Source: Bradyrhizobium sp. 138 (lineage in GTDB: Bacteria; Pseudomonadota; Alphaproteobacteria; Rhizobiales; Xanthobacteraceae). From it: DNA of 64,000 nt. The notes below the pieces were generated by a model. That model was not told the origin of the DNA. It saw only the letters and a list, made by a program, of their open reading frames with translations, and did no database searches. The DNA lies in the NCBI RefSeq assembly GCF_023074075.1, contig NZ_JADPKT010000100.1, positions 62,001 to 126,000 on the forward strand, in the 5' to 3' direction. Made by a program: the position numbers and the translations under genes. Within the stretch, counting starts at the first letter, position 1. Each line of letters begins with the position of its first letter. Below are positions 44,917-54,759 of this stretch, in pieces.

Positions 44917-46467
44917 ATGGCTGACGGTAAGAAGCTGTCGTCGCTGGACGCGTCGTTTCTCTATCTGGAAACGCCGGAAATGCCGATGCATGTCGGGAGC
45001 ATGGCGATCTTTCGCCTGCCGGACGACTACAAGGGCGACTTCTTCGAAGACTTCAAGGCGATGATCGTCTCGCGCCTGCACATCGCGCCGATCCTGAAGG
45101 CGCGGCTGGAGAAGGCGCCGCTCGACATCGATCATCCGTCCTGGGTGGAGGACGATCAGTTCGACATCGACCGCCACATCTTCCGCGCCAGCCTGCCCCA
45201 GCCGCGCGACCGGGCCACGCTCGAGCGCATCGTCGGCTGGATGCACGCCAAGCTGCTGAACCGGGCCCGCCCGCTCTGGGAGTTCTACGTGTTCGAGGGC
45301 ATGAAGGACAACGAAGTCGGGCTTTATTCCAAGATGCACCATGCCGCCATCGACGGCGGCGCCGGTGCGGCGCTGACCAACATGATCTACGATATCTCCC
45401 CGATCCCGCGGAAGGTCGATCCGCCGGCGGCTGGAGCCAAGCCCGGACAGGAGCCGCGCGACATCGCCGCGAACCTGCTCGATTCCTATCAGCAGCTCTT
45501 CACCCAGCCGCTCGATGCCTCGGCCGCCGCGAAGAACCTGCAACTGCCGCGCACCGGCAAGAGCGACATCGGCTCGATCCTGTTCGACAATGCGATGTAC
45601 CAGATCGAGAGCGCGGTGCGCTTCGCCGGCAACATTCCGACCGTGCTCAAGAGCGTGTCCGACGTGCTCGGCAAGGTCGCCGATCCCAAATCGCGCGAGA
45701 GCCTTGCCAGCATGGTGTCGCCGCCGACCATGCTCAACAAGACGATCTCGTCCGAACGCAGCTTTGCCGGTGTATCGATCTCGCTGTCACGGGCCAAGGC
45801 GCTGGCCAAACAGGCCGGCGGCAAGCTCAACGACGTCGTGCTGGCGCTCGCCTCCGGCGTGGTTCGGCGCTATCTCCTGCAATATGGCACGCTGCCGGCC
45901 AAATCCCTGACCGCCGCCGTGCCGATCTCGCTGCGCGAGGAGGGCAACACCGAGGCCAACAACCAGGTGTTCGGCATGATCTGCGCGATTGCGACCAACA
46001 TCGAGAACCCCAAGGCACGGCTGGAAGCCATCATCGCGCAGTCGACCAAGTCCAAAGAGATGTCTCATCCGCTGCGCGCATTGATGCCGCAGGTCTCCAA
46101 CATCTCGATGCTGGGCGCGCCGATCATGGTGCAGATCCTGGCGCTGCTCTACAGCCGCTCGAACCTGTCGGATGTGCTGCCGCCGGCGGCCAACATCACC
46201 GTGTCCAACGTGCCGGGACCACGGCAGACGCTCTATGCGGCGGGCGCCGAGCTTCTGCACATCTTCCCGGTGTCGATCTCGACGCACGGGCAGGCGCTCA
46301 ACATCACCGTGCAGAGCTATCGCGACCAGCTCGATTTCGGCTTCATCGTCGGTGCCAACATCATTCCCCATGTGCAGGTGATGTGCGACATGCTGCCGGA
46401 GGAGTTTGCCGCCCTGGAGGCGGCCTATGCGCCACCGGCGGCGGACATCAAGGGCGCTGCGGAATAG
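44917..46467 (+). CDS. Wax ester synthase/diacylglycerol acyltransferase (WS/DGAT)
   Basis: 516 residues. The catalytic motif HHxxxDG is present at H141-H142 (KMHHAAIDGGAG). The family start LSSLDASFLYLETPEMPMHVG and the C-terminal NITVSNVPGPRQTLYAAGA motif are also there. The enzyme esterifies fatty alcohols or diacylglycerol with acyl-CoA, giving wax esters or triacylglycerol for storage, usually at the membrane. ATG 44917 has GGGAGGG upstream; the TTG 15 nt earlier is rejected. The neighbours (hydrolase, epoxide hydrolase, fatty-acid-type P450, PHA genes) suggest a lipid-storage region. Confidence 0.92.
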   Translation: MADGKKLSSLDASFLYLETPEMPMHVGSMAIFRLPDDYKGDFFEDFKAMIVSRLHIAPILKARLEKAPLDIDHPSWVEDDQFDIDRHIFRASLPQPRDRATLERIVGWMHAKLLNRARPLWEFYVFEGMKDNEVGLYSKMHHAAIDGGAGAALTNMIYDISPIPRKVDPPAAGAKPGQEPRDIAANLLDSYQQLFTQPLDASAAAKNLQLPRTGKSDIGSILFDNAMYQIESAVRFAGNIPTVLKSVSDVLGKVADPKSRESLASMVSPPTMLNKTISSERSFAGVSISLSRAKALAKQAGGKLNDVVLALASGVVRRYLLQYGTLPAKSLTAAVPISLREEGNTEANNQVFGMICAIATNIENPKARLEAIIAQSTKSKEMSHPLRALMPQVSNISMLGAPIMVQILALLYSRSNLSDVLPPAANITVSNVPGPRQTLYAAGAELLHIFPVSISTHGQALNITVQSYRDQLDFGFIVGANIIPHVQVMCDMLPEEFAALEAAYAPPAADIKGAAE

Positions 46468-46477
46468 GAGCTTTGTG

Positions 46478-47473
46478 ATGATTGAAATGCCGCCGCTCCA
46501 GTTCGCGACGACGAACGGAATCCGCATGGGCTATTACGAGGCGGGCCCGGCCGACGACAAGCCGCCGATCGTGCTGTGCCACGGCTGGCCCGAGCTCGCC
46601 TTCTCCTGGCGTCACCAGATCAAGGCGCTGAGCGAAGCCGGCATCCGCGTGATCGCACCAGACCAGCGCGGCTATGGCGCGACCGACCGACCGGAGCCGG
46701 TTGAGGCCTACGACATCGAGCATCTGACCGGCGACCTCGTCGGGCTCCTCGATCACCTCCAGATCGACAAGGCGATCTTCGTCGGTCACGATTGGGGCGG
46801 CTTCATCGTCTGGCAGATGCCGCTGCGACACGTCGACCGGGTTGCGGGGGTGGTCGGCATCAACACGCCTCATACCAACCGTGCCTGGGCCGATCCGATC
46901 GAGCTCCTACGCGCCCGCTTCGGCGACAAGATGTACATCGTGCAATTCCAGGATCCGGCGCGTGAACCCGACAGGATCTTTGGCGGTCGTGTCGAGCAGA
47001 CATTCGATGCATTCATGCGCAAGCCGGCGCCGCGCCCGCCCGACGCGCCGGCGGAGGAAGTGGTTGCCGGCGTCGGCGCTTCGCCGCGGGTCAATCTGGC
47101 GTTTCCGCAGATGATTGCGGCCTATGACGCGAAGCACGATCCGCGTACGCCGATCCTGTCGCCGGAAGAAAAGAAGGTGTTCGTCGACAATTTCACCAGG
47201 ACCGGCTTTACCGGCGGCATCAACTGGTACCGCAACATGTCACGCAACTGGATGCGGTCCGAAGGGCTCGATCATACGGTGCGCGTGCCGTCGCTGATGA
47301 TCATGGCCGAGAACGACGCGGTGTTGCCGCCGTCTTCCGCCGATGGCATGGACAAGCTGATCCCCGATCTCGAAAAATATCTGGTCCGCGACAGCGGCCA
47401 TTGGACGCAGCAGGAGAAGCCGGAAGAGGTCAGCGCCAAGCTGATCGAATGGCGTAGAAGGCGGTTTGGGTAA
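46478..47473 (+). CDS. Epoxide hydrolase-like alpha/beta hydrolase
   Basis: 331 residues. Epoxide-hydrolase motifs: oxyanion HGWPE (35-39), nucleophile D105 in VGHDWGGF, a lid region with YRNMSRNW whose Tyr would activate the epoxide, an acid in AENDAVLPP and the catalytic His in SGHWTQQE. Asp rather than Ser as nucleophile separates it from esterases; a haloalkane dehalogenase is less likely given the lid Tyr. ATG 46478 starts 10 nt after the WS/DGAT stop. Would open fatty acid or aromatic epoxides, perhaps made by the P450 encoded next. Confidence 0.87.
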   Translation: MIEMPPLQFATTNGIRMGYYEAGPADDKPPIVLCHGWPELAFSWRHQIKALSEAGIRVIAPDQRGYGATDRPEPVEAYDIEHLTGDLVGLLDHLQIDKAIFVGHDWGGFIVWQMPLRHVDRVAGVVGINTPHTNRAWADPIELLRARFGDKMYIVQFQDPAREPDRIFGGRVEQTFDAFMRKPAPRPPDAPAEEVVAGVGASPRVNLAFPQMIAAYDAKHDPRTPILSPEEKKVFVDNFTRTGFTGGINWYRNMSRNWMRSEGLDHTVRVPSLMIMAENDAVLPPSSADGMDKLIPDLEKYLVRDSGHWTQQEKPEEVSAKLIEWRRRRFG

Positions 47474-47474
47474 T

Positions 47475-47562
47475 CGTCATTGCGAGCGAAGCGAAGCAAT
47501 CCAGAAATCTTCCTGCTGCGGCAGTCTGGATTGCTTCGTCGCAAGGGCTCCTCGCAATGACG
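47475..47562. repeat. Palindromic intergenic repeat, family A copy 1
   Basis: Begins CGTCATTGCGAG and ends with its exact reverse complement CTCGCAATGACG. Inner arms CGAAGCAATCCAG and CTGGATTGCTTCG also pair, around a 21-nt loop. The same outer and inner arms occur at 56098 and 62101. It starts next to the epoxide hydrolase stop and lies 26 nt before the P450-reductase gene. Confidence 0.9.
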
Positions 47563-47588
47563 AGGTTGTAAGGGGGAAGCGCAGTTAA

Positions 47589-50500
47589 ATGTCATCCAAG
47601 AACCGTCTGGATCCGATCCCGCATCCGCCGACCAAGCCGGTGGTCGGCAACATGCTGTCGCTGGACTCGGCCGCCCCCGTGCAACACCTGACGCGGCTCG
47701 CCAAGGAGCTCGGTCCGATCTTCTGGCTCGACATGATGGGCTCGCCGATCGTCGTCGTCTCCGGCCACGATCTCGTCGACGAGCTCTCCGACGAGAAGCG
47801 GTTCGACAAGACGGTGCGCGGCGCGCTGCGGCGGGTGCGTGCGGTCGGCGGCGACGGGCTGTTCACCGCCGATACCAAGGAGCCGAACTGGAGCAAGGCC
47901 CACAACATCCTGCTGCAGCCCTTCGGCAACCGCGCAATGCAGTCCTACCACCCGAGCATGGTCGACATTGCCGAGCAGCTCGTCCAGAAATGGGAGCGGC
48001 TCAACGCCGACGATGAAATCGACGTCGTCCACGACATGACCGCGCTGACGCTTGATACGATCGGACTGTGCGGTTTCGAGTACCGCTTCAATTCGTTCTA
48101 CCGGCGCGACTACCATCCTTTCGTCGAGTCGCTGGTGCGCTCGCTCGAAACCATCATGATGACGCGCGGCCTGCCGCTCGAGCAGCTCTGGATGCAGAAG
48201 CGGCGCAAGACGCTCGCTGAAGACGTCGCCTTCATGAACAAGATGGTTGACGAGATCATCGCCGAGCGGCGCAAGAGCGCGGAGGGGATCGACGACAAGA
48301 AGGACATGCTGGCCGCGATGATGACCGGCGTCGACCGTTCGACCGGCGAGCAGCTCGACGACGTCAACATCCGCTACCAGATCAATACGTTCCTGATCGC
48401 GGGCCACGAGACCACCAGTGGCCTCTTGTCCTACACGCTCTATGCGCTGCTCAAGCACCCGGAGATCCTCAAGAAGGCCTATGACGAGGTCGATCGCGTC
48501 TTCGGCCCCGACGTCAACGCCAAGCCGACCTACCAGCAGGTGACGCAGCTCACCTACATCACACAGATCCTCAAAGAGGCGCTGCGGCTGTGGCCGCCGG
48601 CGCCGGCCTATGGCATCTCGCCGCTGAACGACGAGACTATCGGCGGCGGCAAATACAAGCTCCGGAAGGGCACCTTCACCACCATCCTGGTGACCGCGCT
48701 GCATCGCGACCCCTCCGTCTGGGGGCCGAATCCCGATGCCTTCGATCCCGAGAATTTCAGCCGTGAGGCGGAGGCCAAACGGCCGATCAATGCCTGGAAG
48801 CCGTTCGGCAACGGCCAGCGCGCCTGTATCGGCCGCGGCTTTGCCATGCACGAGGCCGCGCTGGCACTCGGCATGATCCTGCAGCGCTTCAAGCTGATCG
48901 ACCATCAGCGCTACCAGATGCATCTGAAGGAAACGCTGACGATGAAGCCGGAAGGCTTCAAGATCAAGGTGCGCCCGCGTGCCGATCGCGAGCGCGGCGC
49001 TTATGGCGGGCCCGTCGCGGCTGCGTCCTCGGCGCCCAAGGCGCAGCGCAAGCCTACCACGCGGCCCGGCCACAACACGCCGATGCTGGTGCTGTACGGC
49101 TCCAATCTCGGCACCGCCGAGGAGCTCGCAACGCGCATGGCCGATCTTGCCGAGATCAACGGCTTTGCGGTGCATCTCGGCCCGCTCGACGATTACGTCG
49201 GCAAGCTGCCGCAGGAGGGCGGCCTGCTGATCATCTGCGCCTCCTATAACGGCGCGCCGCCTGACAACGCGACACAGTTCGTCAAATGGCTCGGCAGTGA
49301 TCTGCCGAAGGATGCCTTTGCCGGTGTTCGCTACGCCGTGTTCGGTTGCGGCAACAGTGACTGGGCCGCGACCTATCAATCGGTGCCGCGCTTGATCGAC
49401 GAACAATTGTCGGCGCACGGTGCGCGCGCGGTGTATCCGCGCGGCGAGGGCGATGCGCGCAGCGACCTCGACGGCCAGTTCCAGAAATGGTTTCCCGCGG
49501 CCGCCCAGGTCGCGACCAAGGAATTCGGCATCGACTGGAATTTCACTCGCACCGCGGAGGACGACCCGCTCTACGCGATCGAGCCGGTCGCGGTGACCGC
49601 CGTCAACACCATCGTGGCCCAGGGCGGCGCCGTGGCGATGAAGGTGCTGGTCAACGACGAGCTTCAGAACAAGAACGGCTCAAATCCGTCGGAGCGCTCG
49701 ACGCGTCATATCGAGGTGCAGCTGCCGTCCAACGTCAGCTACCGCGTCGGCGATCATCTCAGCGTCGTCCCGCGCAACGATCCGACGCTGGTGGATTCGG
49801 TGGCCCGCCGCTTCGGTTTCCTGCCGGCCGACCAGATCAGGCTTCAGGTCGCAGAAGGCCGCCGCGCGCAATTGCCGGTGGGGGATGCCGTGTCGGTCGG
49901 CCGTCTGCTCAGCGAGTTCGTCGAGCTGCAGCAGGTCGCGACGCGGAAGCAGATCCAGGTCATGGCCGAGCACACCCGCTGTCCCGTCACAAAGCCGAAG
50001 CTGCTGGCCTTCGTCGGCGAGGAGATGGAGCCGCTCGAGCGGTATCGCGCCGAGATCCTGACCAAGCGCAAATCGATGTTCGACCTGCTGCTCGAATATC
50101 CCGCCTGCGAATTGCCGTTCCATGTCTATCTGGAAATGCTTTCGCTGCTGGCGCCGCGTTATTACTCGATCTCGTCCTCACCGTCGGTCGACCCGGCGCG
50201 ATGCAGCATCACGGTCGGCGTGGTCGAAGGGCCGGCCGCGTCCGGGCGTGGCGCCTACAAGGGCATCTGCTCGAACTACCTCGCCAATCGGCGCGCAGGT
50301 GATGCGATCTACGCCACCGTACGCGAGACCAAGGCCGGCTTCCGGCTCCCGGACGATCCCACGTTGCCGATCATCATGATCGGCCCCGGCACGGGCCTCG
50401 CGCCGTTCCGCGGCTTTCTTCAGGAACGCGCCGCGCGCAAGGCGAAGGGCGCGGCGCTCGGGCCATCCATGCTGTTCTTCGGCTGCCGCCATCCCGATCA

Positions 50501-50825
50501 GGATTTTCTCTATGCGGACGAGCTGAAGGCGCTGGCGGAAGGCGGCATCACCGAGCTGTTCACGGCGTTCTCGCGCGGCGACGGGCCGAAGACCTATGTG
50601 CAGCATGTGTTGGCAGCCCAGAAGGACAAGGTCTGGCCGCTGATCGAGCAGGGCGCGATCATCTATGTCTGCGGCGACGGCGGCAAGATGGAGCCCGACG
50701 TGAAGGCGGCGCTGGTCGCGATCCACCGCGAGAAGAGCGGCAGCGACGCGGCGTTGAGCGCTCGCTGGATCGAGGAGATGGGGACCAAGAACCGCTATGT
50801 GCTCGACGTTTGGGCGGGAGGATGA
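47589..50825 (+). CDS. Self-sufficient P450-reductase fusion, CYP102 (P450 BM3)-like
   Basis: 1078 residues. The heme domain (1-465) has I-helix AGHETTSG (271-278), ExxR E330-R333 and heme loop FGNGQRACIG with thiolate C413. A linker leads to an FMN flavodoxin domain from about 497 (LYGSNLGTAEELA), then a FAD/NADPH cytochrome P450 reductase domain with RYYSISSSP, GPGTGLAPFRGF and a terminal YVLDVWAGG aromatic residue. Known members hydroxylate or epoxidise medium to long-chain fatty acids with NADPH and O2 without partner proteins. It lies between an epoxide hydrolase and PHA genes. Substrate preference is inferred. Confidence 0.93.
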   Translation: MSSKNRLDPIPHPPTKPVVGNMLSLDSAAPVQHLTRLAKELGPIFWLDMMGSPIVVVSGHDLVDELSDEKRFDKTVRGALRRVRAVGGDGLFTADTKEPNWSKAHNILLQPFGNRAMQSYHPSMVDIAEQLVQKWERLNADDEIDVVHDMTALTLDTIGLCGFEYRFNSFYRRDYHPFVESLVRSLETIMMTRGLPLEQLWMQKRRKTLAEDVAFMNKMVDEIIAERRKSAEGIDDKKDMLAAMMTGVDRSTGEQLDDVNIRYQINTFLIAGHETTSGLLSYTLYALLKHPEILKKAYDEVDRVFGPDVNAKPTYQQVTQLTYITQILKEALRLWPPAPAYGISPLNDETIGGGKYKLRKGTFTTILVTALHRDPSVWGPNPDAFDPENFSREAEAKRPINAWKPFGNGQRACIGRGFAMHEAALALGMILQRFKLIDHQRYQMHLKETLTMKPEGFKIKVRPRADRERGAYGGPVAAASSAPKAQRKPTTRPGHNTPMLVLYGSNLGTAEELATRMADLAEINGFAVHLGPLDDYVGKLPQEGGLLIICASYNGAPPDNATQFVKWLGSDLPKDAFAGVRYAVFGCGNSDWAATYQSVPRLIDEQLSAHGARAVYPRGEGDARSDLDGQFQKWFPAAAQVATKEFGIDWNFTRTAEDDPLYAIEPVAVTAVNTIVAQGGAVAMKVLVNDELQNKNGSNPSERSTRHIEVQLPSNVSYRVGDHLSVVPRNDPTLVDSVARRFGFLPADQIRLQVAEGRRAQLPVGDAVSVGRLLSEFVELQQVATRKQIQVMAEHTRCPVTKPKLLAFVGEEMEPLERYRAEILTKRKSMFDLLLEYPACELPFHVYLEMLSLLAPRYYSISSSPSVDPARCSITVGVVEGPAASGRGAYKGICSNYLANRRAGDAIYATVRETKAGFRLPDDPTLPIIMIGPGTGLAPFRGFLQERAARKAKGAALGPSMLFFGCRHPDQDFLYADELKALAEGGITELFTAFSRGDGPKTYVQHVLAAQKDKVWPLIEQGAIIYVCGDGGKMEPDVKAALVAIHREKSGSDAALSARWIEEMGTKNRYVLDVWAGG

Positions 50826-50855
50826 TTGTTCGTCCGATCGTGTTAAACGTCCCCC

Positions 50856-51530
50856 ATGATTCCCTGGGAAAAGATCGATACCGCCAAGATCCCCGGCTCC
50901 GACGAAGAGCTCCGCCTGATGCGACGGGGCAAGGAGTTTTCCATCAAGCTCGGCACCAACGAGCTGATGAACAACCGCCTGTCGGGCTCGGAAGCCGCGC
51001 TCGCAACGCTCGCGGCGAAGCAGATCGAGAAGGTCGCAAAACCCGTCGTCCTGATCGGCGGCCTCGGCATGGGCTTTACGCTGCGTGCGGCGCTCGCCGT
51101 GCTCGGAAGCAAGGCGAAGATCGTGGTGTCCGAACTCGTGCCCGCGGTGGTGTCCTGGGCGAAAGGTCCGATGGCTGAGGTCTTCGGCAACAGCCTCGAT
51201 GATGTCAGGGTGAGCATCCGGGAAACCGATGTCGGCGAAATCATCCGGGCGCAGCGATCGGCCTTCGACGCCATTCTCCTCGACGTCGACAACGGGCCGG
51301 AAGGGCTGACCCGCAAGGGCAATGATGCGCTCTATAGCGCGAGCGGGATCTCGGCGGCGAAGGCGGCGCTGCGGCCGGGTGGCGTGCTCGCTGTGTGGTC
51401 GTCGGGGCCTAATCCGGCGTTCACCAAGCGCCTCCGCAGCGCCGGTTTCGACGTCAACGAGGTCAACGTCCGCGCCACCGGAAGAGGCGGCGGCGCGCGC
51501 CACGTGATCTGGATCGCTCGGAAGGGGTAG
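50856..51530 (+). CDS. Spermidine-synthase-like / SAM-dependent methyltransferase fold protein
   Basis: 224 residues with a Rossmann methyltransferase core: glycine motif LIGGLGMGFTLRAAL, acidic VVSELVPAVVSWAKG, and ILLDVDNGPEG. The order resembles spermidine-synthase-like proteins, but the polyamine-binding residues are not evident and the protein is shorter than SpeE. It starts 30 nt after the P450 fusion in the same direction and may be co-transcribed. Substrate and donor (SAM or decarboxylated SAM) cannot be decided. Confidence 0.75.
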   Translation: MIPWEKIDTAKIPGSDEELRLMRRGKEFSIKLGTNELMNNRLSGSEAALATLAAKQIEKVAKPVVLIGGLGMGFTLRAALAVLGSKAKIVVSELVPAVVSWAKGPMAEVFGNSLDDVRVSIRETDVGEIIRAQRSAFDAILLDVDNGPEGLTRKGNDALYSASGISAAKAALRPGGVLAVWSSGPNPAFTKRLRSAGFDVNEVNVRATGRGGGARHVIWIARKG

Positions 51531-51547
51531 CCGTCCTTCTCCAGAAT

Positions 51548-51635
51548 CGTAGGGTGGGCAAAGCGCAGCGTGCCCACCATCTCTATCGGTTGTGTGGGCA
51601 CGGCGCGCGAAGAGCGCGCCTTTGCCCACCCTACG
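51548..51635. repeat. Palindromic intergenic repeat (family C)
   Basis: Outer 16-bp arms CGTAGGGTGGGCAAAG and CTTTGCCCACCCTACG are perfect reverse complements. Inside, CGTGCCCACC faces TGTGGGCACG, and GGCGCGC/GCGCGCC-type sequence adds another small stem. It fills nearly the whole gap between two convergent genes, where it could also act as a terminator or barrier. Confidence 0.85.
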
Positions 51636-51638
51636 GAG

Positions 51639-52103
51639 CTAGAACATTGTGTTGTTGTTCGCAGGGCTTTCCGGGATCGGCTGCACGACGTCCCAATGCT
51701 CGACGATCTTGCCGTTCTCCAGTTTGAAGATGTCGACAATCGCATTGCCTCGGGTGCCAGGCTCACGAACCGCGTGAACGTGCAGGATGACGTAATCGCC
51801 GTCCACGAAGCTGCGCTTGATCTCGCTGCGCGAGTTCGGAAACTTTTCGCGCAGGAAGCCGATGAATTTTCGAAAACCCTCGGCGCCATCGGCTGCGTTC
51901 GGATTGTGCTGGACATAGCGATCGCCGACATGGGCGAGAGCCGCATCAGCGTCCTTCAGATTGAGGCCTTTCTCATAGAAGTCGAGCACGGTCTTGCGAT
52001 GGGCTTCTTCTTGCGCGCTACCGGCCATCGCGGGGCCATTGGCCAGCGAGAGCATGAGGATGGCAGCAACGATCATGGCGCCCGGCCGGACGATGGAATG
52101 CAT
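51639..52103 (-). CDS. Exported SnoaL/NTF2-like protein
   Basis: 154 residues. The N-terminus has a signal-peptide-like stretch (MIVAAILMLSLANGPAMAG). The rest is a cone-shaped NTF2 fold of SnoaL/polyketide-cyclase-like type: VLDFYEKGLNLKDADAALAH, YVQHNPNAADGAEG and VDIFKLENGKIVEHWDVVQ. The family binds small hydrophobic ligands or catalyses isomerisation, and many periplasmic members have no known function. Monocistronic and convergent with the SAM-fold gene. Confidence 0.8.
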   Translation of the reverse strand: MHSIVRPGAMIVAAILMLSLANGPAMAGSAQEEAHRKTVLDFYEKGLNLKDADAALAHVGDRYVQHNPNAADGAEGFRKFIGFLREKFPNSRSEIKRSFVDGDYVILHVHAVREPGTRGNAIVDIFKLENGKIVEHWDVVQPIPESPANNNTMF

Positions 52104-52221
52104 GTGAGCTCCGCGAGGCCGCAGCCTCTTTGCGATTGAGGAAGGCCTGTATAGCTTCCGTGCCGGCTTTCGTTAAGAAGTAACCGGCTGCTCACATGGT
52201 CACCGCAAGGAGACCTGCGGT

Positions 52222-53136
<915 letters not shown>

Positions 53137-53214
53137 GGGTCCCTCCTGCTGATCGATGCTGTATCGCACGGTTTGCCGCCGCAAAGAAGCGGCGTGCCGG
53201 GCGGCGGGTGGGCT

Positions 53215-53249
53215 TGCCGGTTGACCGGCACCGCGCAACGGTGTGGTAT
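53215..53249 (+). promoter_or_regulatory. Promoter with 16-bp palindrome upstream of the PHA genes
   Basis: TGCCGGT, TG, ACCGGCA is a perfect palindrome (53215-53230) that overlaps a candidate -35 box TTGACC (53221-53226). A -10-like TGGTAT follows after 17 nt. It lies between the divergent hydrolase and PHA genes, so a regulator bound here could control one or both. The symmetry is seen; the function is inferred. Confidence 0.45.
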
Positions 53250-53296
53250 GGCGCAAAAAGAAGGGCATCGCAGCTCTCGATATCAGGAGGACGCCG

Positions 53297-53680
53297 ATGA
53301 CCGACAAGACCAACGACCCCGTTGCCATGTGGCAGAAGATGGTCGGCGAGATGGAGAAGGGGTTCAACTCTTTCGCCAATCAAGCCATGTCTTCGCCGGA
53401 ATTTTCGCAGGCGATGAACCGTGCGGGCGGAGCTGCTGCAGGTGCTCAGAGGCAGCTCGGCGAGCTCATGGAGAAATATCTCCTCGCGATGAACCTGCCG
53501 AGCCGGGAGCAGGTCACGGGCCTTGCGGAACGGCTCCAGTCGATCGAAGCCCAGATCGGCGAGATGAAGTCGATGCTGAGCCAGATGGCGGCGAGTTCGG
53601 GGATCTCGCAAGGCTTCGACGGCACGCCGCGGCCGCCACGGACGAAGCGTCCGCCCTCCGAAGGCGGAGAGCAGACATGA
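53297..53680 (+). CDS. phaE: Short PhaE-like subunit of class III PHA synthase
   Basis: 127 residues, helical and Met/Gln-rich, beginning MTDKTNDPVAMWQKMVGEME. A coiled-coil stretch (SREQVTGLAERLQSIEAQIGEMKSMLS split over about residues 73-100) recalls the C-terminal part of PhaE, which joins and activates PhaC. Classical PhaE has about 350 residues, so this is a reduced form. AGGAGG precedes the ATG at 53297, and the stop overlaps the phaC start by four bases. The gene symbol rests mainly on this context. Confidence 0.7.
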   Translation: MTDKTNDPVAMWQKMVGEMEKGFNSFANQAMSSPEFSQAMNRAGGAAAGAQRQLGELMEKYLLAMNLPSREQVTGLAERLQSIEAQIGEMKSMLSQMAASSGISQGFDGTPRPPRTKRPPSEGGEQT

Positions 53681-54759
53681 ACGCGCCGACGGGACTCGAT
53701 CTCGCATCCATCCCGGAGCGCATCCAGTCCGAGGTGCAGCGTGCAATCCAGCGCAGCATCAAGGGCGTCGAGTATTTCTCGACCTCCGGCCCGACGCTCG
53801 GCTCGACGCCAAAGGACGTGCTGCATTCGCGCGGCACGATGAGCCTTTATCACTATCGGCCGATCTCGGACGAGATTTACCGCGTGCCGGTGCTGATCGT
53901 GATGGCCACCACCAACCGTGGCTACATTCTCGACCTCGTCCCTGGGCAGAGCTTCATCGAGTTCCTGCTCAAGCGCGGTTACGACGTCTACATGCTCGAC
54001 TGGAGCGCGCCGCGGCCGGAGGAGAAGAGCCTGCGGATGGAGGACTATGTCCTCGACTTCATTCCGGACTGCGTCCGCCGGGTGCAAGCCGATTCCGGCG
54101 AGCAGGACGTTTCCGTCATCGGCTATTGCTTCGGCGGCGTGCTGTCGCTGCTGTACGGCTCGATCCACCAGGACGGGCCGATGAAGAATCTGATCTGCTT
54201 CACCACGCCGATCGACTTCCGCGAGATGAAGCTGTTCTCGAATTTCTCGGACCGCCGCTATTTCGATGTCGACCATCTCGTCGATAGCATCGGCAACGTG
54301 CCGCCGGAGATGATCCTGTCCTCGTTCGAAATGCTGCGCCCGGCCTCGCGCACGGTGAGCCAGATCCAGCTCTGGGAGAACATCTGGAACGACGAGTTCG
54401 TCAAGTCGTACCGCATGTTCGACCGCTGGGCGACCGACACGCTGCCGCTGGCGGGCGAATATTTCCGCACCATCACCAAGGACCTGATGTGGGACAATAA
54501 GCTGTTCAACGACACCATGTCGGTCGGCGGTCGCGCGGCTAAGCTCGAAAACATCAAGGTGCCGATGCTGCATGCGGTCGCCGAGCACGATCACATCGTG
54601 CCGTATGAGGCCGCCAAGCACCTGATCGCGAAGATTGGATCTGCCGACAAGGAAGAGGTGATGCTGAAAGGCGGTCACGTCTCGCTCGTCGCGGGCGCCA
54701 ACGCCGTGAAGCGGCTATGGCCAAAACTGGATTCCTGGCTGGGAAAGAGATCGACATGA
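53677..54759 (+). CDS. phaC: Class III poly(R)-hydroxyalkanoate synthase subunit PhaC
   Basis: 360 residues, the short class III size. The lipase-like box is GYCFGG with catalytic C151; D305 (AEHDHIVP) and H334 (KGGHVSL) complete the triad, and DWSAPRPEEK is conserved in the family. The enzyme polymerises 3-hydroxyacyl-CoA into PHA granules. The start overlaps the PhaE-like stop (ATGA) and the stop overlaps the GNAT start, so three genes are coupled. A phasin gene follows 0.8 kb downstream. Confidence 0.92.
   Translation: MNAPTGLDLASIPERIQSEVQRAIQRSIKGVEYFSTSGPTLGSTPKDVLHSRGTMSLYHYRPISDEIYRVPVLIVMATTNRGYILDLVPGQSFIEFLLKRGYDVYMLDWSAPRPEEKSLRMEDYVLDFIPDCVRRVQADSGEQDVSVIGYCFGGVLSLLYGSIHQDGPMKNLICFTTPIDFREMKLFSNFSDRRYFDVDHLVDSIGNVPPEMILSSFEMLRPASRTVSQIQLWENIWNDEFVKSYRMFDRWATDTLPLAGEYFRTITKDLMWDNKLFNDTMSVGGRAAKLENIKVPMLHAVAEHDHIVPYEAAKHLIAKIGSADKEEVMLKGGHVSLVAGANAVKRLWPKLDSWLGKRST

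Noticed and set aside
47592..49418. Minus-strand frame of about 600 codons opposite the P450 fusion
   Set aside because: Antisense shadow of a high-GC gene whose heme and flavin motifs are all on the plus strand.
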